A stretch of DNA of 64,000 nucleotides from Pannonibacter tanglangensis (GCF_009915685.1 NZ_JAABLP010000003.1); one strand, 5' to 3'; numbered from the stretch's first letter, positions 53,306-62,102 are shown. The notes: generated by a model not told the origin, from the letters alone. Translations and numbers: made by a program.

Positions 53306-53578
53306 ATGACCAACGACGATTTCACCGACATGGCAGCCGACATGCAGTTTCAGGAGGATGACGACATCCGCCGGGCTGCCCTTGGTTTCATCAGTGATGC
53401 CTGGGCCGAGGCGATTGCCTGCGGCGTCGACACCGATGCCGTGGCCCACGCGGCGATGTTTACCGCGCTTGCCGACCTGGTGTCCACCTATGGCGAGGAT
53501 GCGGTGGCGAAGCTGGCCGAGGGCCTGCCGGAGCGCATCCAGCGCGGCGACTACTCGGTCAACCGCGTGCTGCAGTAA
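53306..53578 (+). CDS. Small acidic protein (90 aa)
   Basis: 90-aa soluble acidic protein, Ala-rich helices (DIRRAALGFISDAWAEAI, AVAHAAMFTALADLV). Resembles a helical conserved hypothetical in alphaproteobacteria; no catalytic motif. It has an AAAGAGA SD, 200 bp of AT-richer leader and a terminator 26 bp after the stop, consistent with an independently transcribed gene. Function unknown. Confidence 0.65.
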   Translation: MTNDDFTDMAADMQFQEDDDIRRAALGFISDAWAEAIACGVDTDAVAHAAMFTALADLVSTYGEDAVAKLAEGLPERIQRGDYSVNRVLQ

Positions 53579-53603
53579 GCGAAGGTCCCCGGGAGAGGAC
53601 GAG

Positions 53604-53627
53604 AGGCCCGCTTCGGCGGGCCTTGTG
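53604..53627 (+). terminator. UUCG hairpin after the 90-aa gene
   Basis: AGGCCCGC-TTCG-GCGGGCCT: 8-bp stem with a UUCG tetraloop, followed by TGTG. T-run weak, but position right after the stop codon supports 3'-end function. Confidence 0.65.
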
Positions 53628-53671
53628 ATTCCGGAGCGGGCCTTGCGACCGGACCAGACTGCCTTGAACCC

Positions 53672-53700
53672 GACTGGGCGGGGCCAGACTGGGCGGGGCC
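53672..53700. repeat. 15-bp tandem duplication
   Basis: GACTGGGCGGGGCCA at 53,672-53,686 and again at 53,687-53,700 (last base changed), 8 bp from the LysE stop codon. Confidence 0.8.
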
Positions 53701-53707
53701 GGTCTGG

Positions 53708-54352
53708 TCAGGGAATGTACTCGCGCAGGCAGTTGACGCCGATGACGCCGGCGAAGGCGAGGAGCGCCAGTCCGGCGATCCGGTTGACGCCGTCCAGCCA
53801 GCGGTCGGTCAGCCGGTCGCGCAGGGCGGCGACGCCGCCGGCAATGAGCCCCCACCAGAGACAGGCGCCCGCGACGACGCCGGCCAGCATCACGAGCGTG
53901 CCCGTGAGGTCCTCGTGGGCAGGGGCCCAGCTGCCCAGACCGCCGAAGATCGCAAGGAAGCCCAGAACCGCGCCGGGATTGGTGATGGCCATGGCGAAGG
54001 CGGCGAGCATGTCGCGCAGGACCGTGTGGTCGAGCGGCGCCTGCGGCCCCCGGTCGACATGGGTGTGGCTGCGCAGGAGCACGATGCCGAAGATCGCCAG
54101 CACCACCGCTCCGACGATCTGGAGCATGTGGCGATTGCCCTCCATGAAGTCGCCCACGGTGGACACGCCGAAGATGGCGGCAGCGGCAAAGATGGAATCG
54201 GCCACCACCGCGCCCATCCCGGTCAGGAAGGCGCCGAGGAAGCCGCCGCGAAAGGCGCGGCGCAAGACCATGATGTTGACGGGACCGACGGGCGCGCTGG
54301 TCAGGAGCCCGATGAAGAGGCCGATCACGGCATAGGCCAGGTGGGTTGTCAT
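53708..54352 (-). CDS. LysE-family amino acid exporter
   Basis: 214-aa membrane translocator with six predicted segments. Begins MTTHLAYAVIGLFIGLLTSA with GPVNIMVLRRAFRGGF, typical of LysE/RhtB proteins that export amino acids or derivatives. A longer in-frame open frame to 55,573 exists but crosses the oppositely oriented periplasmic gene and is rejected; ATG 54,352 gives the canonical start. Export of which amino acid is not inferable. Confidence 0.88.
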   Translation of the reverse strand: MTTHLAYAVIGLFIGLLTSAPVGPVNIMVLRRAFRGGFLGAFLTGMGAVVADSIFAAAAIFGVSTVGDFMEGNRHMLQIVGAVVLAIFGIVLLRSHTHVDRGPQAPLDHTVLRDMLAAFAMAITNPGAVLGFLAIFGGLGSWAPAHEDLTGTLVMLAGVVAGACLWWGLIAGGVAALRDRLTDRWLDGVNRIAGLALLAFAGVIGVNCLREYIP

Positions 54353-54508
54353 GGGCTCCAGCGCACACGCGTCGACAGGATTTGCCCCGCCGTGTAGCGG
54401 ATCGCCCGCGGGAAAGGAAGCAAGCCAGTCATGCCTTCTTATGTATGGCCGAAACTGTACCCATTCCTGTATGTAGAAGCAGTTAAACCGGAATCGGGAC
54501 TGTCCTGC

Positions 54509-55345
54509 ATGGTTCGTGTCTGCCTCGCCCTTCTCGTCGCCGGAACGGTCCTTGCCGGGCCCGCCGCAGCTGCGACCGTGCGCACCGAGACGATCCGGGT
54601 CGCACCGCAGGGACCGAATGGCGACGCGGCCCAACCCGGTGCGCCCGCGCCCGGGGAAACCCCGGCGGGCGCCGCGCAGCCCGGCGCGTCCCAGTCCATC
54701 GACGTGCAGCCGGGGGCAGGCGATCCGGCCACGGCGCCCTCGGTGCTGCCGCCGGTGACGGGCCCGTCCACCGGACCGCAGATCCCGACGGACCAGCTGC
54801 CGGCCACGCCGGGCGAGGAGGCGCCGGCCGAGGAGGATGGACTGGTCGAAGACCGGGTCTCGCCGCAGAACCAGCTTCCCGTGCCCGACGTCAAGTATGG
54901 CACAGCCGAGCTGCCGGCCCCGGTGGCGCGGATGCGCGACCAGCTGATCGAGGCCGCCCGCTCCGGCGACATCGAGAAGATGCGCATGGTGCTGGAAGGC
55001 AACGAGATGATGCCGACGCTGTCGCTGACGGAGATCGGCGACCCGATCGAGTTCCTGAGGGCCTCGAGCGGCGACGGCAACGGACAGGAGATCCTGGCGA
55101 TCCTGCTCGACGTGCTGGAGGCCGGCTGGGTGAAGACCGATGCCGGCACGCCGCAGGAAATGTATGTCTGGCCGTATTTCGCGCGCTATCCCTTCGACAA
55201 GCTGTCGCCGCAGCAGAAGGTGGAGATGTACCGGATCATCACCGCCGGCGACTTTGCCGAAATGGATGCCTATGGCGCCTGGCTGTTCTACCGCGTCGGC
55301 ATCGGCCCGGACGGCACGCTGCATTACTTCGTCGCCGGCGAGTGA
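54509..55345 (+). CDS. Periplasmic protein with Pro-rich linker, unknown function
   Basis: 278 aa. Signal peptide residues 1-21 (ALLVAGTVLAGPAAA). Residues about 25-125 are low complexity, rich in Pro/Gly/Ala/Gln, then a structured domain with APVARMRDQLIEAARSGDI, RMVLEGNEMMPTL, EILAILLDVLEAGWVKT and YFARYPFDKLSPQQKVEMYR. No family is recognised; the ARSGDIEKMRMVLEGNE part slightly resembles ankyrin-like repeats. The upstream region is unusually AT-rich for this window. Envelope function only inferred. Confidence 0.75.
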   Translation: MVRVCLALLVAGTVLAGPAAAATVRTETIRVAPQGPNGDAAQPGAPAPGETPAGAAQPGASQSIDVQPGAGDPATAPSVLPPVTGPSTGPQIPTDQLPATPGEEAPAEEDGLVEDRVSPQNQLPVPDVKYGTAELPAPVARMRDQLIEAARSGDIEKMRMVLEGNEMMPTLSLTEIGDPIEFLRASSGDGNGQEILAILLDVLEAGWVKTDAGTPQEMYVWPYFARYPFDKLSPQQKVEMYRIITAGDFAEMDAYGAWLFYRVGIGPDGTLHYFVAGE

Positions 55346-55398
55346 CACCGGCCTGAGGCGAAGGCGACGGCCGTGAGCCGGCCGTCCCCGGGCGCGTT

Positions 55399-55478
55399 CA
55401 TGCCAGTGCGCCGACATGCCAGGGTGCCGACATGCCGGGGTGCCGACATGCCGGGGCGCCGACTTGCCAGGGCGCCGA
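55399..55478. repeat. Five-copy 16-bp minisatellite
   Basis: CATGCCGGGGTGCCGA repeated five times head-to-tail (units at 55,399, 55,415, 55,431, 55,447, 55,463), with substitutions only at a few positions. It lies about 50 bp after the periplasmic protein gene and is not a multiple of three, arguing against coding use. Confidence 0.95.
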
Positions 55479-55601
55479 GCGGCCGACGCCTCACGCCTTG
55501 AAAAGACGCAGACGCCGCACAGGCCCGAGCAGCACTCGACCAGCGTGGGCAAAGCCCGATGAGCAAGGCTCATCGAGGCGTGGGCTCATCGAAACCTTGT
55601 C

Positions 55602-56285
55602 TCAGGCGACGGCGGGCCGGCGCAGTTCGGCCCAGACCGCATAGCCGCGATAGAGCGGGCCGCCCGAGGCGGTTGCCCCCCGGGCCTCGGCCAGCGCGGC
55701 CACCGCCTCTGCCGTCTCCGCCCGGGGCGAGACGTGGAACCTGGCCAGCCAGGCGAGCAGCAAGGTGCGGAACCAGCGGGGCAGCCGCTCCTGCTGACCG
55801 AAGTCGACCAACGACAGCACGCCCCCCGGAGCCACGGCACCGTACCCTGCCGCCAGAGCCTCGCGCCAGGGCGGGATCATCGACAGGGCATAGGAGAAGA
55901 ACACGCGGTCGAAGGTGGCGCGCCCGAACAGGGCCTCGGCGTCAAAGGCGGTCGCATCGGCGCAGGCCAGCGTGATGCGCGAGGACAGGCCAGCCCGGGC
56001 AATGTTCGCCCGGGCGGTTTCCAGCATCTCGGCCGAGATGTCGAGGCCGTAGAACCGCGCCGCGGGATGACGGCGGGCGGCGGCGATGAGATTGCGCCCC
56101 GTGCCGCAGCCAAGTTCCAGCACCGTGCCGCCGACGGGCGGCTCCAGCCGGTCGATCAGACGGTCACGACCGAGGAGATAGTACTTGCGCGTCAGGTCGT
56201 AGATGTGGCGCTGGTGGCGGTAGACCTGGTCCATCAGCGCCGCGGCCTGGCTGCCCCGGCCGGCGTCGTTATCCGTTGAAGACAT
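55602..56285 (-). CDS. btaB: Methyltransferase BtaB, DGTS N-methylation
   Basis: 227-aa class I methyltransferase that trimethylates diacylglycerylhomoserine. SAM motif VLELGCGTGRNLIAAA about residue 55, then DISAEMLETAR; helical N-terminus QVYRHQRHIYDLTRKYYLLG is typical of BtaB. Its ATG overlaps the 3' end of btaA by 17 bp (56,269-56,285), so the two are translationally coupled. Identification rests on the neighbour as well as the fold. Confidence 0.87.
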   Translation of the reverse strand: MSSTDNDAGRGSQAAALMDQVYRHQRHIYDLTRKYYLLGRDRLIDRLEPPVGGTVLELGCGTGRNLIAAARRHPAARFYGLDISAEMLETARANIARAGLSSRITLACADATAFDAEALFGRATFDRVFFSYALSMIPPWREALAAGYGAVAPGGVLSLVDFGQQERLPRWFRTLLLAWLARFHVSPRAETAEAVAALAEARGATASGGPLYRGYAVWAELRRPAVA

Positions 56286-57534
56286 AGAGGTGGAAGCCTC
56301 CGTAGATGGACGAGCGGTCCTTGCGGCCAAGCTCGAGGCTCTCGGCCTCCTCGTAGGTCCAGCGGTCGAGGATGGCATCGGCGACGCGGCCCGGCAACAG
56401 GGTCGGCTCGGCGGCGGTGCGGAAGATGACGCGCGCGCCCGGACGGGCCGTGCGGGTGATCTGCGACCACAGGGCGTTGAGCTGGTCGTCGGTCATCCAG
56501 TCCTGCGCATCGAGCAGGACATAGGCGTCGAGGCTCGCCTCCTGCTCCCCCTCGAGATGCTCGGTGAAGGAGCGGTTGACCACCTGCACCCGGTCGGCGC
56601 GGGCGCGGATCGTCTCGAAATGCTCGCGCCGCAAGTAGGGCGGCAGCGGGCCGGCCTCGCCGGTGCCGCCATGGGCCGCCGCCGGGGCATAGCCGCGGTT
56701 GAACGCCTGCCAGGCGAAGTAGTTGTCGGAGAGCTTGAAGTCGCAGGCGAGCTTTTCCAGCCGCTGCTTCAGCACGTCCGACATGCTGCCGGTGGGGCTG
56801 GCGCTGACCAGCGCCTCGTACTGGGCGGGCGGGATGCCGAGGCCGTAGAGCGACATCTTCTTGGACGTCGCCCAGCGCACGAGCCGCTTGTCGAACAGCG
56901 GAGCAAGGGCGGTGTCGAAGAAGCTGCGCTGCTCGTCGAGGGAGCGGGCGCGGACGAAGTGCTTCGGGTCGATGCCGTAGAGCCGGGCGACGAGATGGCC
57001 GGCACCGATGCAGTAGCCGAGCAGACCGTGGTGGTAGAGGTCACGCGAGAACAGGGTGATGCGCTTGCGGCCCCAGCCGGTGATGTCGCGGCCTTCCCAG
57101 TAGGCGCGGGTCTCCTCGTCGAGGTTGCGCTTCAGGAAGCGCTCATAGGCGGCGATGTTGCCCTTCTCGTCTGCCTCGCCGAAGAAGCGGTAGAAGCTGT
57201 CGTAGTTCGGCAGATGGCGCGCGGCCGCCAGCTTGAGACGCCCGAGAGCCACATGGGCGCGGTTGAGATCGACGGCGGTGATCTCGGCCGGATCGGCGGT
57301 CAGGTAGGACATGACGTTGCAGCCGCCGGACGAGATCGTGACCATGCGCGAATGCGGCCGCAGCTGCAGCGCCTGCATGTCGACATCCGGATCTTCCCAG
57401 ATCTGCGGATAGACCAGACCCTTGAAGGCGAAGGTGAACAGGCGCTCCAGAATGCCCTCGCGCGACGTGGCGCTGGAGCGATGCACGGCTTTCTTCAGCC
57501 GGGCCTTGGAGGCTTCGAGAGTGCTTGCGGGCAT
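56269..57534 (-). CDS. btaA: SAM:diacylglycerol 3-amino-3-carboxypropyltransferase BtaA
   Basis: 421-aa DUF3419 protein, first enzyme of betaine-lipid (DGTS) biosynthesis, moving an aminocarboxypropyl group from SAM to diacylglycerol. Characteristic stretches: FKGLVYPQIWEDPDVDMQAL, ISSGGCNVMSYLTADP, AVDLNRAHVALGRLKL and WMTDDQLNALWSQI. Start at the ATG behind GAGGAGGAGCGC. DGTS replaces phospholipids when phosphate is scarce, linking this to the pst genes at the left end. A Pho-like site upstream is weak (9 of 14). Confidence 0.93.
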   Translation of the reverse strand: MPASTLEASKARLKKAVHRSSATSREGILERLFTFAFKGLVYPQIWEDPDVDMQALQLRPHSRMVTISSGGCNVMSYLTADPAEITAVDLNRAHVALGRLKLAAARHLPNYDSFYRFFGEADEKGNIAAYERFLKRNLDEETRAYWEGRDITGWGRKRITLFSRDLYHHGLLGYCIGAGHLVARLYGIDPKHFVRARSLDEQRSFFDTALAPLFDKRLVRWATSKKMSLYGLGIPPAQYEALVSASPTGSMSDVLKQRLEKLACDFKLSDNYFAWQAFNRGYAPAAAHGGTGEAGPLPPYLRREHFETIRARADRVQVVNRSFTEHLEGEQEASLDAYVLLDAQDWMTDDQLNALWSQITRTARPGARVIFRTAAEPTLLPGRVADAILDRWTYEEAESLELGRKDRSSIYGGFHLYVFNG

Positions 57535-57673
57535 GCGCTCCTCCTCAACATCCGCGTCGATCAGGCGGATCGGCGAGACCCTGTCCGGTGCGATTCCGTC
57601 GCCGGATAAGGACCCTGTCGAGGGGAGCGATACTTGAGCTTGACGACAATTGGGTGACGCTGGGGGAACCCTG

Positions 57674-57699
57674 GCCCTTGGCATCAACGAGCCAAGGGC
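57674..57699. repeat. Inverted repeat upstream of btaA
   Basis: GCCCTTGGC and GCCAAGGGC (9 bp) separated by 8 nt, 140 bp upstream of btaA. Role unknown; could be an operator or remnant terminator. Confidence 0.4.
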
Positions 57700-57741
57700 A
57701 AAACGGGATTGTCCTTGAGCCGCAGGCCGTTCCGCAAACGT

Positions 57742-57766
57742 CCTCTCCCCCCTTGAGGGGGAGAGG
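57742..57766. repeat. C/G-block hairpin element
   Basis: Perfect 10-bp arms CCTCTCCCCC / GGGGGAGAGG with a 5-nt loop, of a kind common as dispersed intergenic repeats in rhizobial genomes. Between btaA and the L,D-transpeptidase gene. Confidence 0.6.
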
Positions 57767-57847
57767 GGTTCCACATGCGGGATGGACCGGACGCACTGCA
57801 AACGGGCGTTATCGATGGCCCAAGCCTTCGACCGCAGAAGATGGACC

Positions 57848-57907
57848 TACAATGGCGCCTACAATGGCGCCTACAATGGCGCCGACAATGGCGCCCACAA
57901 TGGCGAC
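57848..57907. repeat. Five-copy 12-bp minisatellite
   Basis: TACAATGGCGCC repeated three times exactly, then GACAATGGCGCC and CACAATGGCGAC, ending 6 bp from the transpeptidase stop codon. In one plus-strand frame it would spell (YNGA)n, but that frame is otherwise an antisense shadow. Confidence 0.95.
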
Positions 57908-57913
57908 GGGCGC

Positions 57914-59338
57914 TCAGCGCGTCGTCACCACGAAGTCGGTGCCCAGGCCGGTGTTGCGGGCAAAGCTGCGGTCGGTGACGATGAGCGAGGAGCCCGGCGT
58001 CAGGATCGCCCCGACGTCACGGGCGACGGACGGCGGAAGGGAAATGCGGTCAAGCACCGCAGCCGGCGTGAGGCCCGGGCGGGCCTCCGCGTTGACCGCC
58101 ACCCAGTTCAGCTCGCTCGCCCCCGGCTCGAAGCCGAGCGCGGTGAAGATCATGGTGCCGAGCGGCAGGTGCGGATCCTTCAGCGCCACCGGCGCCTCGT
58201 AGATGTCCTTGAAGTTGCGGCGGATGCGCAGGACGGCCGTCAGGCTCTCGTCCTCGCCGGCGTCGCGGTAGAGCGCCTTGAGAAGCGAGGGGCTCAGGTT
58301 GCCGGTCGCCGGCAATCCCGCACCTTCCTGGAAGCGCCGGATGGCGTCGCGGGTGCGCCGTCCCATCACGCCGTCCTCGAAGCCCGCCTCGAAGCCCATG
58401 CGGTTGAGCAGCGCCTGGGCGCGCTGCACCTCGTTTCCGGCGGCGCGGGGCGTGATGATCATGCGCAGCGGCCGGTCGTCCATCGCCGCCGCCGCCGGCG
58501 CGCGCGCCGGTTCCAGCGAGCCGGTGACGATGGAGCCGCGCAGGCCGACATCGCTGGCGACCTGGGGCAGGTCGAGGCTCGCCACCGCCGTGCCCGGTTC
58601 ATAGGGGCGCGGCAGCGCGGCATGGCGGATCGCCACCGGCTCGACCGGCGCGTCGGTGATGACGACATGGGCGCCGCGCTCGGTCATGCCGAACAGCGAC
58701 TGGGCGAACTCCATCGGCATGCGGACGCAGCCGTGCGAGGCCGGATAGCCCGGCAGCTTGCCCTGGTGGAGCGCGATGCCCGACCAGGTGAGACGCTGCA
58801 TGTAGGGCATCGGCGCGTTGTCGTAGATGTTGGAGAAGTGCTTGCGGCGCTTCTCGAGGATCGAATAGACGCCGGTGGGCGTACCATGACCGGGCTTGCC
58901 GGAGGAAATCGGCGACTGGGCCACGGGCTCAAGGCCGCGGTAGACGGTCATCGACTGGGCCTGCAGGGAGACGACGATGTGCAGCGGATCGCCGGCACCC
59001 GCCTCTGCCCCGGACGTGATCCCTGGCGCGATCCCGGGCGCGATTCCTGACGCGCCTCCGGGAGCAGCCTTGCCCGGCCTAGCGGAGACACCGGCCACCG
59101 GCTCGAGCGTGGCGGCTGCCGGGCGATCCCCGCTCCGCGACGGATGGCGGTCGGACGCGCCGGCGGCGGTGATGGCCATCAGGCTGACGAGACCGGCAAG
59201 GGCCAGCGGCAGGGCCGAGGCCATCATCGCGCGGGCCCGACCGACCGCCTCGCCATCGCATCCGGCGATCACGCGGGCCTGACCCGGGCCCCTCCCGGCG
59301 CGCATCGGCGCGCGCCCCTGACTGCCACCCTTACTCAT
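57914..59338 (-). CDS. L,D-transpeptidase with peptidoglycan-binding domain
   Basis: 474-aa periplasmic YkuD enzyme making or anchoring 3-3 peptidoglycan crosslinks. Long N-terminus with one membrane/signal segment (about residues 40-60), a repeat-rich linker (GIAPGIAPGITSG), the catalytic block SGIALHQG...YPASHGCVRMP with the nucleophilic Cys, and a C-terminal peptidoglycan-binding helix bundle (about 310-380: RAQALLNRMGFEAG, RRTRDAIRRFQEGAGLP). GAGG 9 nt upstream of ATG. The true start may be internal (M12 or M38). Confidence 0.87.
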   Translation of the reverse strand: MSKGGSQGRAPMRAGRGPGQARVIAGCDGEAVGRARAMMASALPLALAGLVSLMAITAAGASDRHPSRSGDRPAAATLEPVAGVSARPGKAAPGGASGIAPGIAPGITSGAEAGAGDPLHIVVSLQAQSMTVYRGLEPVAQSPISSGKPGHGTPTGVYSILEKRRKHFSNIYDNAPMPYMQRLTWSGIALHQGKLPGYPASHGCVRMPMEFAQSLFGMTERGAHVVITDAPVEPVAIRHAALPRPYEPGTAVASLDLPQVASDVGLRGSIVTGSLEPARAPAAAAMDDRPLRMIITPRAAGNEVQRAQALLNRMGFEAGFEDGVMGRRTRDAIRRFQEGAGLPATGNLSPSLLKALYRDAGEDESLTAVLRIRRNFKDIYEAPVALKDPHLPLGTMIFTALGFEPGASELNWVAVNAEARPGLTPAAVLDRISLPPSVARDVGAILTPGSSLIVTDRSFARNTGLGTDFVVTTR

Positions 59339-59478
59339 GACAACGAGCCTCGCGTTACGAACTACACTTGCAAGCCCGGACCGGACCCTAAACGAGCCAC
59401 GTATAATTACCGTTAGGGAACAGGGTTACCGAAGCATGAGAAATCGATCGGTCCTGTTCATATCCGCTTAACTGACGA

Positions 59479-59506
59479 GGGACTGTGGCATGCGTCACAG
59501 TCCCTG
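59479..59506. repeat. Perfect inverted repeat in the intergenic gap
   Basis: AGGGACTGTG / CACAGTCCCT around the 8-nt loop GCATGCGT, in the 289-bp divergent/convergent gap between the transpeptidase start and the pyrC stop. No T-run. Could be a pyrC 3' hairpin. Confidence 0.4.
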
Positions 59507-59627
59507 CAAAATCACGTTTGCCGGCGCACCAGACCGGGCCAGCGGTGGCACGGGCTGGCCGGCACCGGGTGAGGTCCCCGGCACCGGTGGCCCGCACCAC
59601 GGGCCGGACCGGGACACGACGGGAGGT

Positions 59628-60965
59628 TCAGCCCCTGGGCAGGGCGTCCTGGAAGGTGATGACCTCGCCGATGGACGGCGTGGTCAGCTCCCCCTGCCAC
59701 ATCACCTTGCGGCCGCGCACGAAGGTGCCGACCGGCCAGCCGGTGACGGTGACCCCGTCATAGGGCGTCCAGCCGACGCGCGAGGCGATCCACTCGTTGC
59801 GGATGGTCTCGCGGCGCTTCATGTCGACGATGGTGAAGTCGGCATCGTAACCGACCGCGATGCGGCCCTTGCGGGCGATGTTGAACAGGCGGGCCGGACC
59901 GGCGCTGGACATGTCGACGAAGCGCTCCAGCGTGAGGCGGCCGGCGTTGACATGATCGAGCATGGTCGGCACGAGCGTCTGCACGCCGGTCATGCCGGAA
60001 TGGGAACCGGGATAGGTGTGATCCTTCTCCTCGCGCGTGTGCGGCGCGTGGTCGGAGCCAAGAATGTCGGCAATGCCCTGGCTGACGCCCCACCACAGCT
60101 TTTGCTGATGCGCCAGATCGCGCACCGGCGGGTTCATCTGGGCATAGGTGCCCAGACGCTCGTAGCAGTCGGGCGCGAACAGCGTCAGGTGATGCGGCGT
60201 CACTTCCACGCTCGCAACATCCTTGTGGTCGGCGAGATACTCCATTTCCTCGCCGGTCGACAGGTGCAGCACATGCACGCGCTTGCCGAGACGACGGGCC
60301 AGCGTCACCAGGCGCTGGGTGGCCAGAAGCGCGGCGGTCTCGTCGCGCCAGACCGGATGCGAGCGCGGATCGCCGGGCACGCGCTCGCCCATGCGGGCGC
60401 GCAGGCGCATCTCGTCCTCGCAGTGGAACGAGGCGCGGCGCGTGATCTTCTTCAGGATCTTGCAGAGGTTCTCGTCGTCCTCGACCAGCAGGTTGCCGGT
60501 GGAGGAGCCGATGAAGACCTTGATGCCGGCAGCACCCGGCAGCTTCTCGAGCACCGGGATCTCCTCGATGTTCTCCGCCGTACCGCCGACGAAGAAGGCG
60601 AAGTCGCAGTGCATGCGGTGATGGCCGGCGGCGACCTTGGCCGCGAGGGTCTCGGCAGTGGTGGTGTTGGGATCGGTGTTCGGCATCTCGAAGACGCCGG
60701 TCACACCGCCAAGGACCGCCGCACGCGAGCCGGTCTCAAGGTCTTCCTTGTGGGTGAGGCCGGGCTCGCGGAAATGCACCTGGGTGTCGATGACGCCCGG
60801 CAGGATGGTCAGGCCCGTGCAGTCGATGCGCTCGGCCGCAACCTCGGACCGCAGATCGCCGATCAGCGAGATGCGCCCGTTCGTGACGGCGACGTCGCGC
60901 TGGACCGTGCCATCCTGGTTCACAACCGTGCCACCGGTCAGGATCAGATCATGCGGCTTCGCCAT
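59628..60965 (-). CDS. pyrC: Dihydroorotase
   Basis: 445-aa amidohydrolase closing the pyrimidine ring (carbamoyl-aspartate to dihydroorotate). Metal ligands DTQVHFREPG, the loop with GIKVFIGSSTGN, VEVTPHHLTLF and the catalytic Asp in ILGSDHAPHTREEK are present. Resembles the type I dihydroorotases of Rhizobiales. ATG 60,965 behind GGGAG; a long in-frame extension upstream covers the divergent ygfZ gene and is rejected. Related allantoinases have a similar fold, but the active-site loop fits dihydroorotase. Confidence 0.92.
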   Translation of the reverse strand: MAKPHDLILTGGTVVNQDGTVQRDVAVTNGRISLIGDLRSEVAAERIDCTGLTILPGVIDTQVHFREPGLTHKEDLETGSRAAVLGGVTGVFEMPNTDPNTTTAETLAAKVAAGHHRMHCDFAFFVGGTAENIEEIPVLEKLPGAAGIKVFIGSSTGNLLVEDDENLCKILKKITRRASFHCEDEMRLRARMGERVPGDPRSHPVWRDETAALLATQRLVTLARRLGKRVHVLHLSTGEEMEYLADHKDVASVEVTPHHLTLFAPDCYERLGTYAQMNPPVRDLAHQQKLWWGVSQGIADILGSDHAPHTREEKDHTYPGSHSGMTGVQTLVPTMLDHVNAGRLTLERFVDMSSAGPARLFNIARKGRIAVGYDADFTIVDMKRRETIRNEWIASRVGWTPYDGVTVTGWPVGTFVRGRKVMWQGELTTPSIGEVITFQDALPRG

Positions 60966-61196
60966 CGTCACAACTCCCTGTTCGAGCGCGCCGGCAGGAT
61001 GCCTCGGGCGCGGGTGGCGGTTACATAAGATGCACATGACAGGCGGTCCACTGGTTTCGCGCAGGAAATCATGCGCCCCCCTTGGGCTGCAGCCCGTGCC
61101 CGCCCCCACCGGGACCGGGCGAAGGCCTTGCCGGGCGGCGCGACGAGGGTTATCTCCGGAGGACCGACCGTTTACGTGGTTTCCCGGAGAACCGAC

Positions 61197-62102
61197 ATGT
61201 CCGACGCGCGCCATGCCCTGCTTGCCAGCCGCGGCGTCCTGAGCCTGAGCGGGCCGGAGAGCCTGCATTTCCTCAACAACCTGGTGACCAGCGATCTGGA
61301 GCCGCTTGCCCCTGGCAGCATGGGCTTTGCCGCCCTCTTGAGCCCGCAGGGCAAGATCCTGTTCGACTTCCTCGCGCTGCGCACGCAGGACGGCTTCCTG
61401 CTGGACGTGGACCGGGAGAGCGCGGCCGCGCTGGCCAAGCGGCTCACCTTCTACCGGCTGCGGGCGAAGGTGGAGATTGCGGACCTGTCCGACCGGATGG
61501 CGGTGGGCGTGATCTGGCACGACGACGGCAGCACGCCGGAGAACGTCACGGCAGGCGAGGTGATGGCGGCGCGGGATCCGCGTCTGCCGGCGCTCGGCCT
61601 GCGTCTTTTCGGTGCGGCCGAGGCGGTGGCGGGCGTGCCGGCTGCCTGCGGCGCCGGGGCTGCGACAGAGGCGGACTGGCAGGCGCACCGCATCCGGCAC
61701 GGCGTGCCGCAGTCGGGTGCCGACTTTGCCCTCGGCGACGCCTTTCCGCATGACGTCGACATGGACCAGCTCGCCGGCGTGTCCTTCCGCAAGGGCTGCT
61801 ATGTCGGGCAGGAGATCGTGGCGCGGATGGAGCACCGGTCGACCGCGCGCCGGCGGATCATCCAGGTCGCGGCCGACGCCGCGCTGCCGGAAGCAGGCAC
61901 GCCGGTGCTGGCCGGAGAGCAGCAGCTGGGCACGCTCGGCTCCTCCACAGCCAATCAGGGGCTCGCCCTCGTGCGCCTTGACAAGGTGAAGGCTGCCCTC
62001 GACAACGGCGGCCAGATCACCTGCGGCGGCCTGCCGATCCGCCTGCATCTGCCGGCCTTTGCCCGTTTCGGCTGGCCCGATGGCGGCGCGGCGGAGGCCT
62101 GA
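61197..62102 (+). CDS. ygfZ: Folate-dependent Fe-S repair protein YgfZ
   Basis: 301-aa aminomethyltransferase-fold protein binding tetrahydrofolate and helping Fe-S enzymes such as MiaB. Hallmark KGCYVGQE is at about residue 198. Other family parts are LNNLVTSDLE and QGKILFDFLAL. ATG 61,197 with GGAGAA upstream; longer start rejected. Divergent from pyrC by about 230 bp, a common pairing in alphaproteobacteria. Confidence 0.92.
   Translation: MSDARHALLASRGVLSLSGPESLHFLNNLVTSDLEPLAPGSMGFAALLSPQGKILFDFLALRTQDGFLLDVDRESAAALAKRLTFYRLRAKVEIADLSDRMAVGVIWHDDGSTPENVTAGEVMAARDPRLPALGLRLFGAAEAVAGVPAACGAGAATEADWQAHRIRHGVPQSGADFALGDAFPHDVDMDQLAGVSFRKGCYVGQEIVARMEHRSTARRRIIQVAADAALPEAGTPVLAGEQQLGTLGSSTANQGLALVRLDKVKAALDNGGQITCGGLPIRLHLPAFARFGWPDGGAAEA

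Noticed and set aside
55399..55478. CRISPR array suspected from regular repeats.
   Set aside because: Units abut with no unique spacers and are only 16 bp, so this is a tandem repeat.
54353..55573. Upstream extension of the LysE frame.
   Set aside because: It crosses the opposite-strand periplasmic gene; the canonical LysE start is at 54,352.
57782..59050. Plus-strand frame containing the YNGA repeat.
   Set aside because: Mostly antisense to the L,D-transpeptidase; repeat explained as a minisatellite.
60966..62048. Upstream extension of the pyrC frame.
   Set aside because: It overlaps ygfZ antisense; normal dihydroorotase begins at 60,965.
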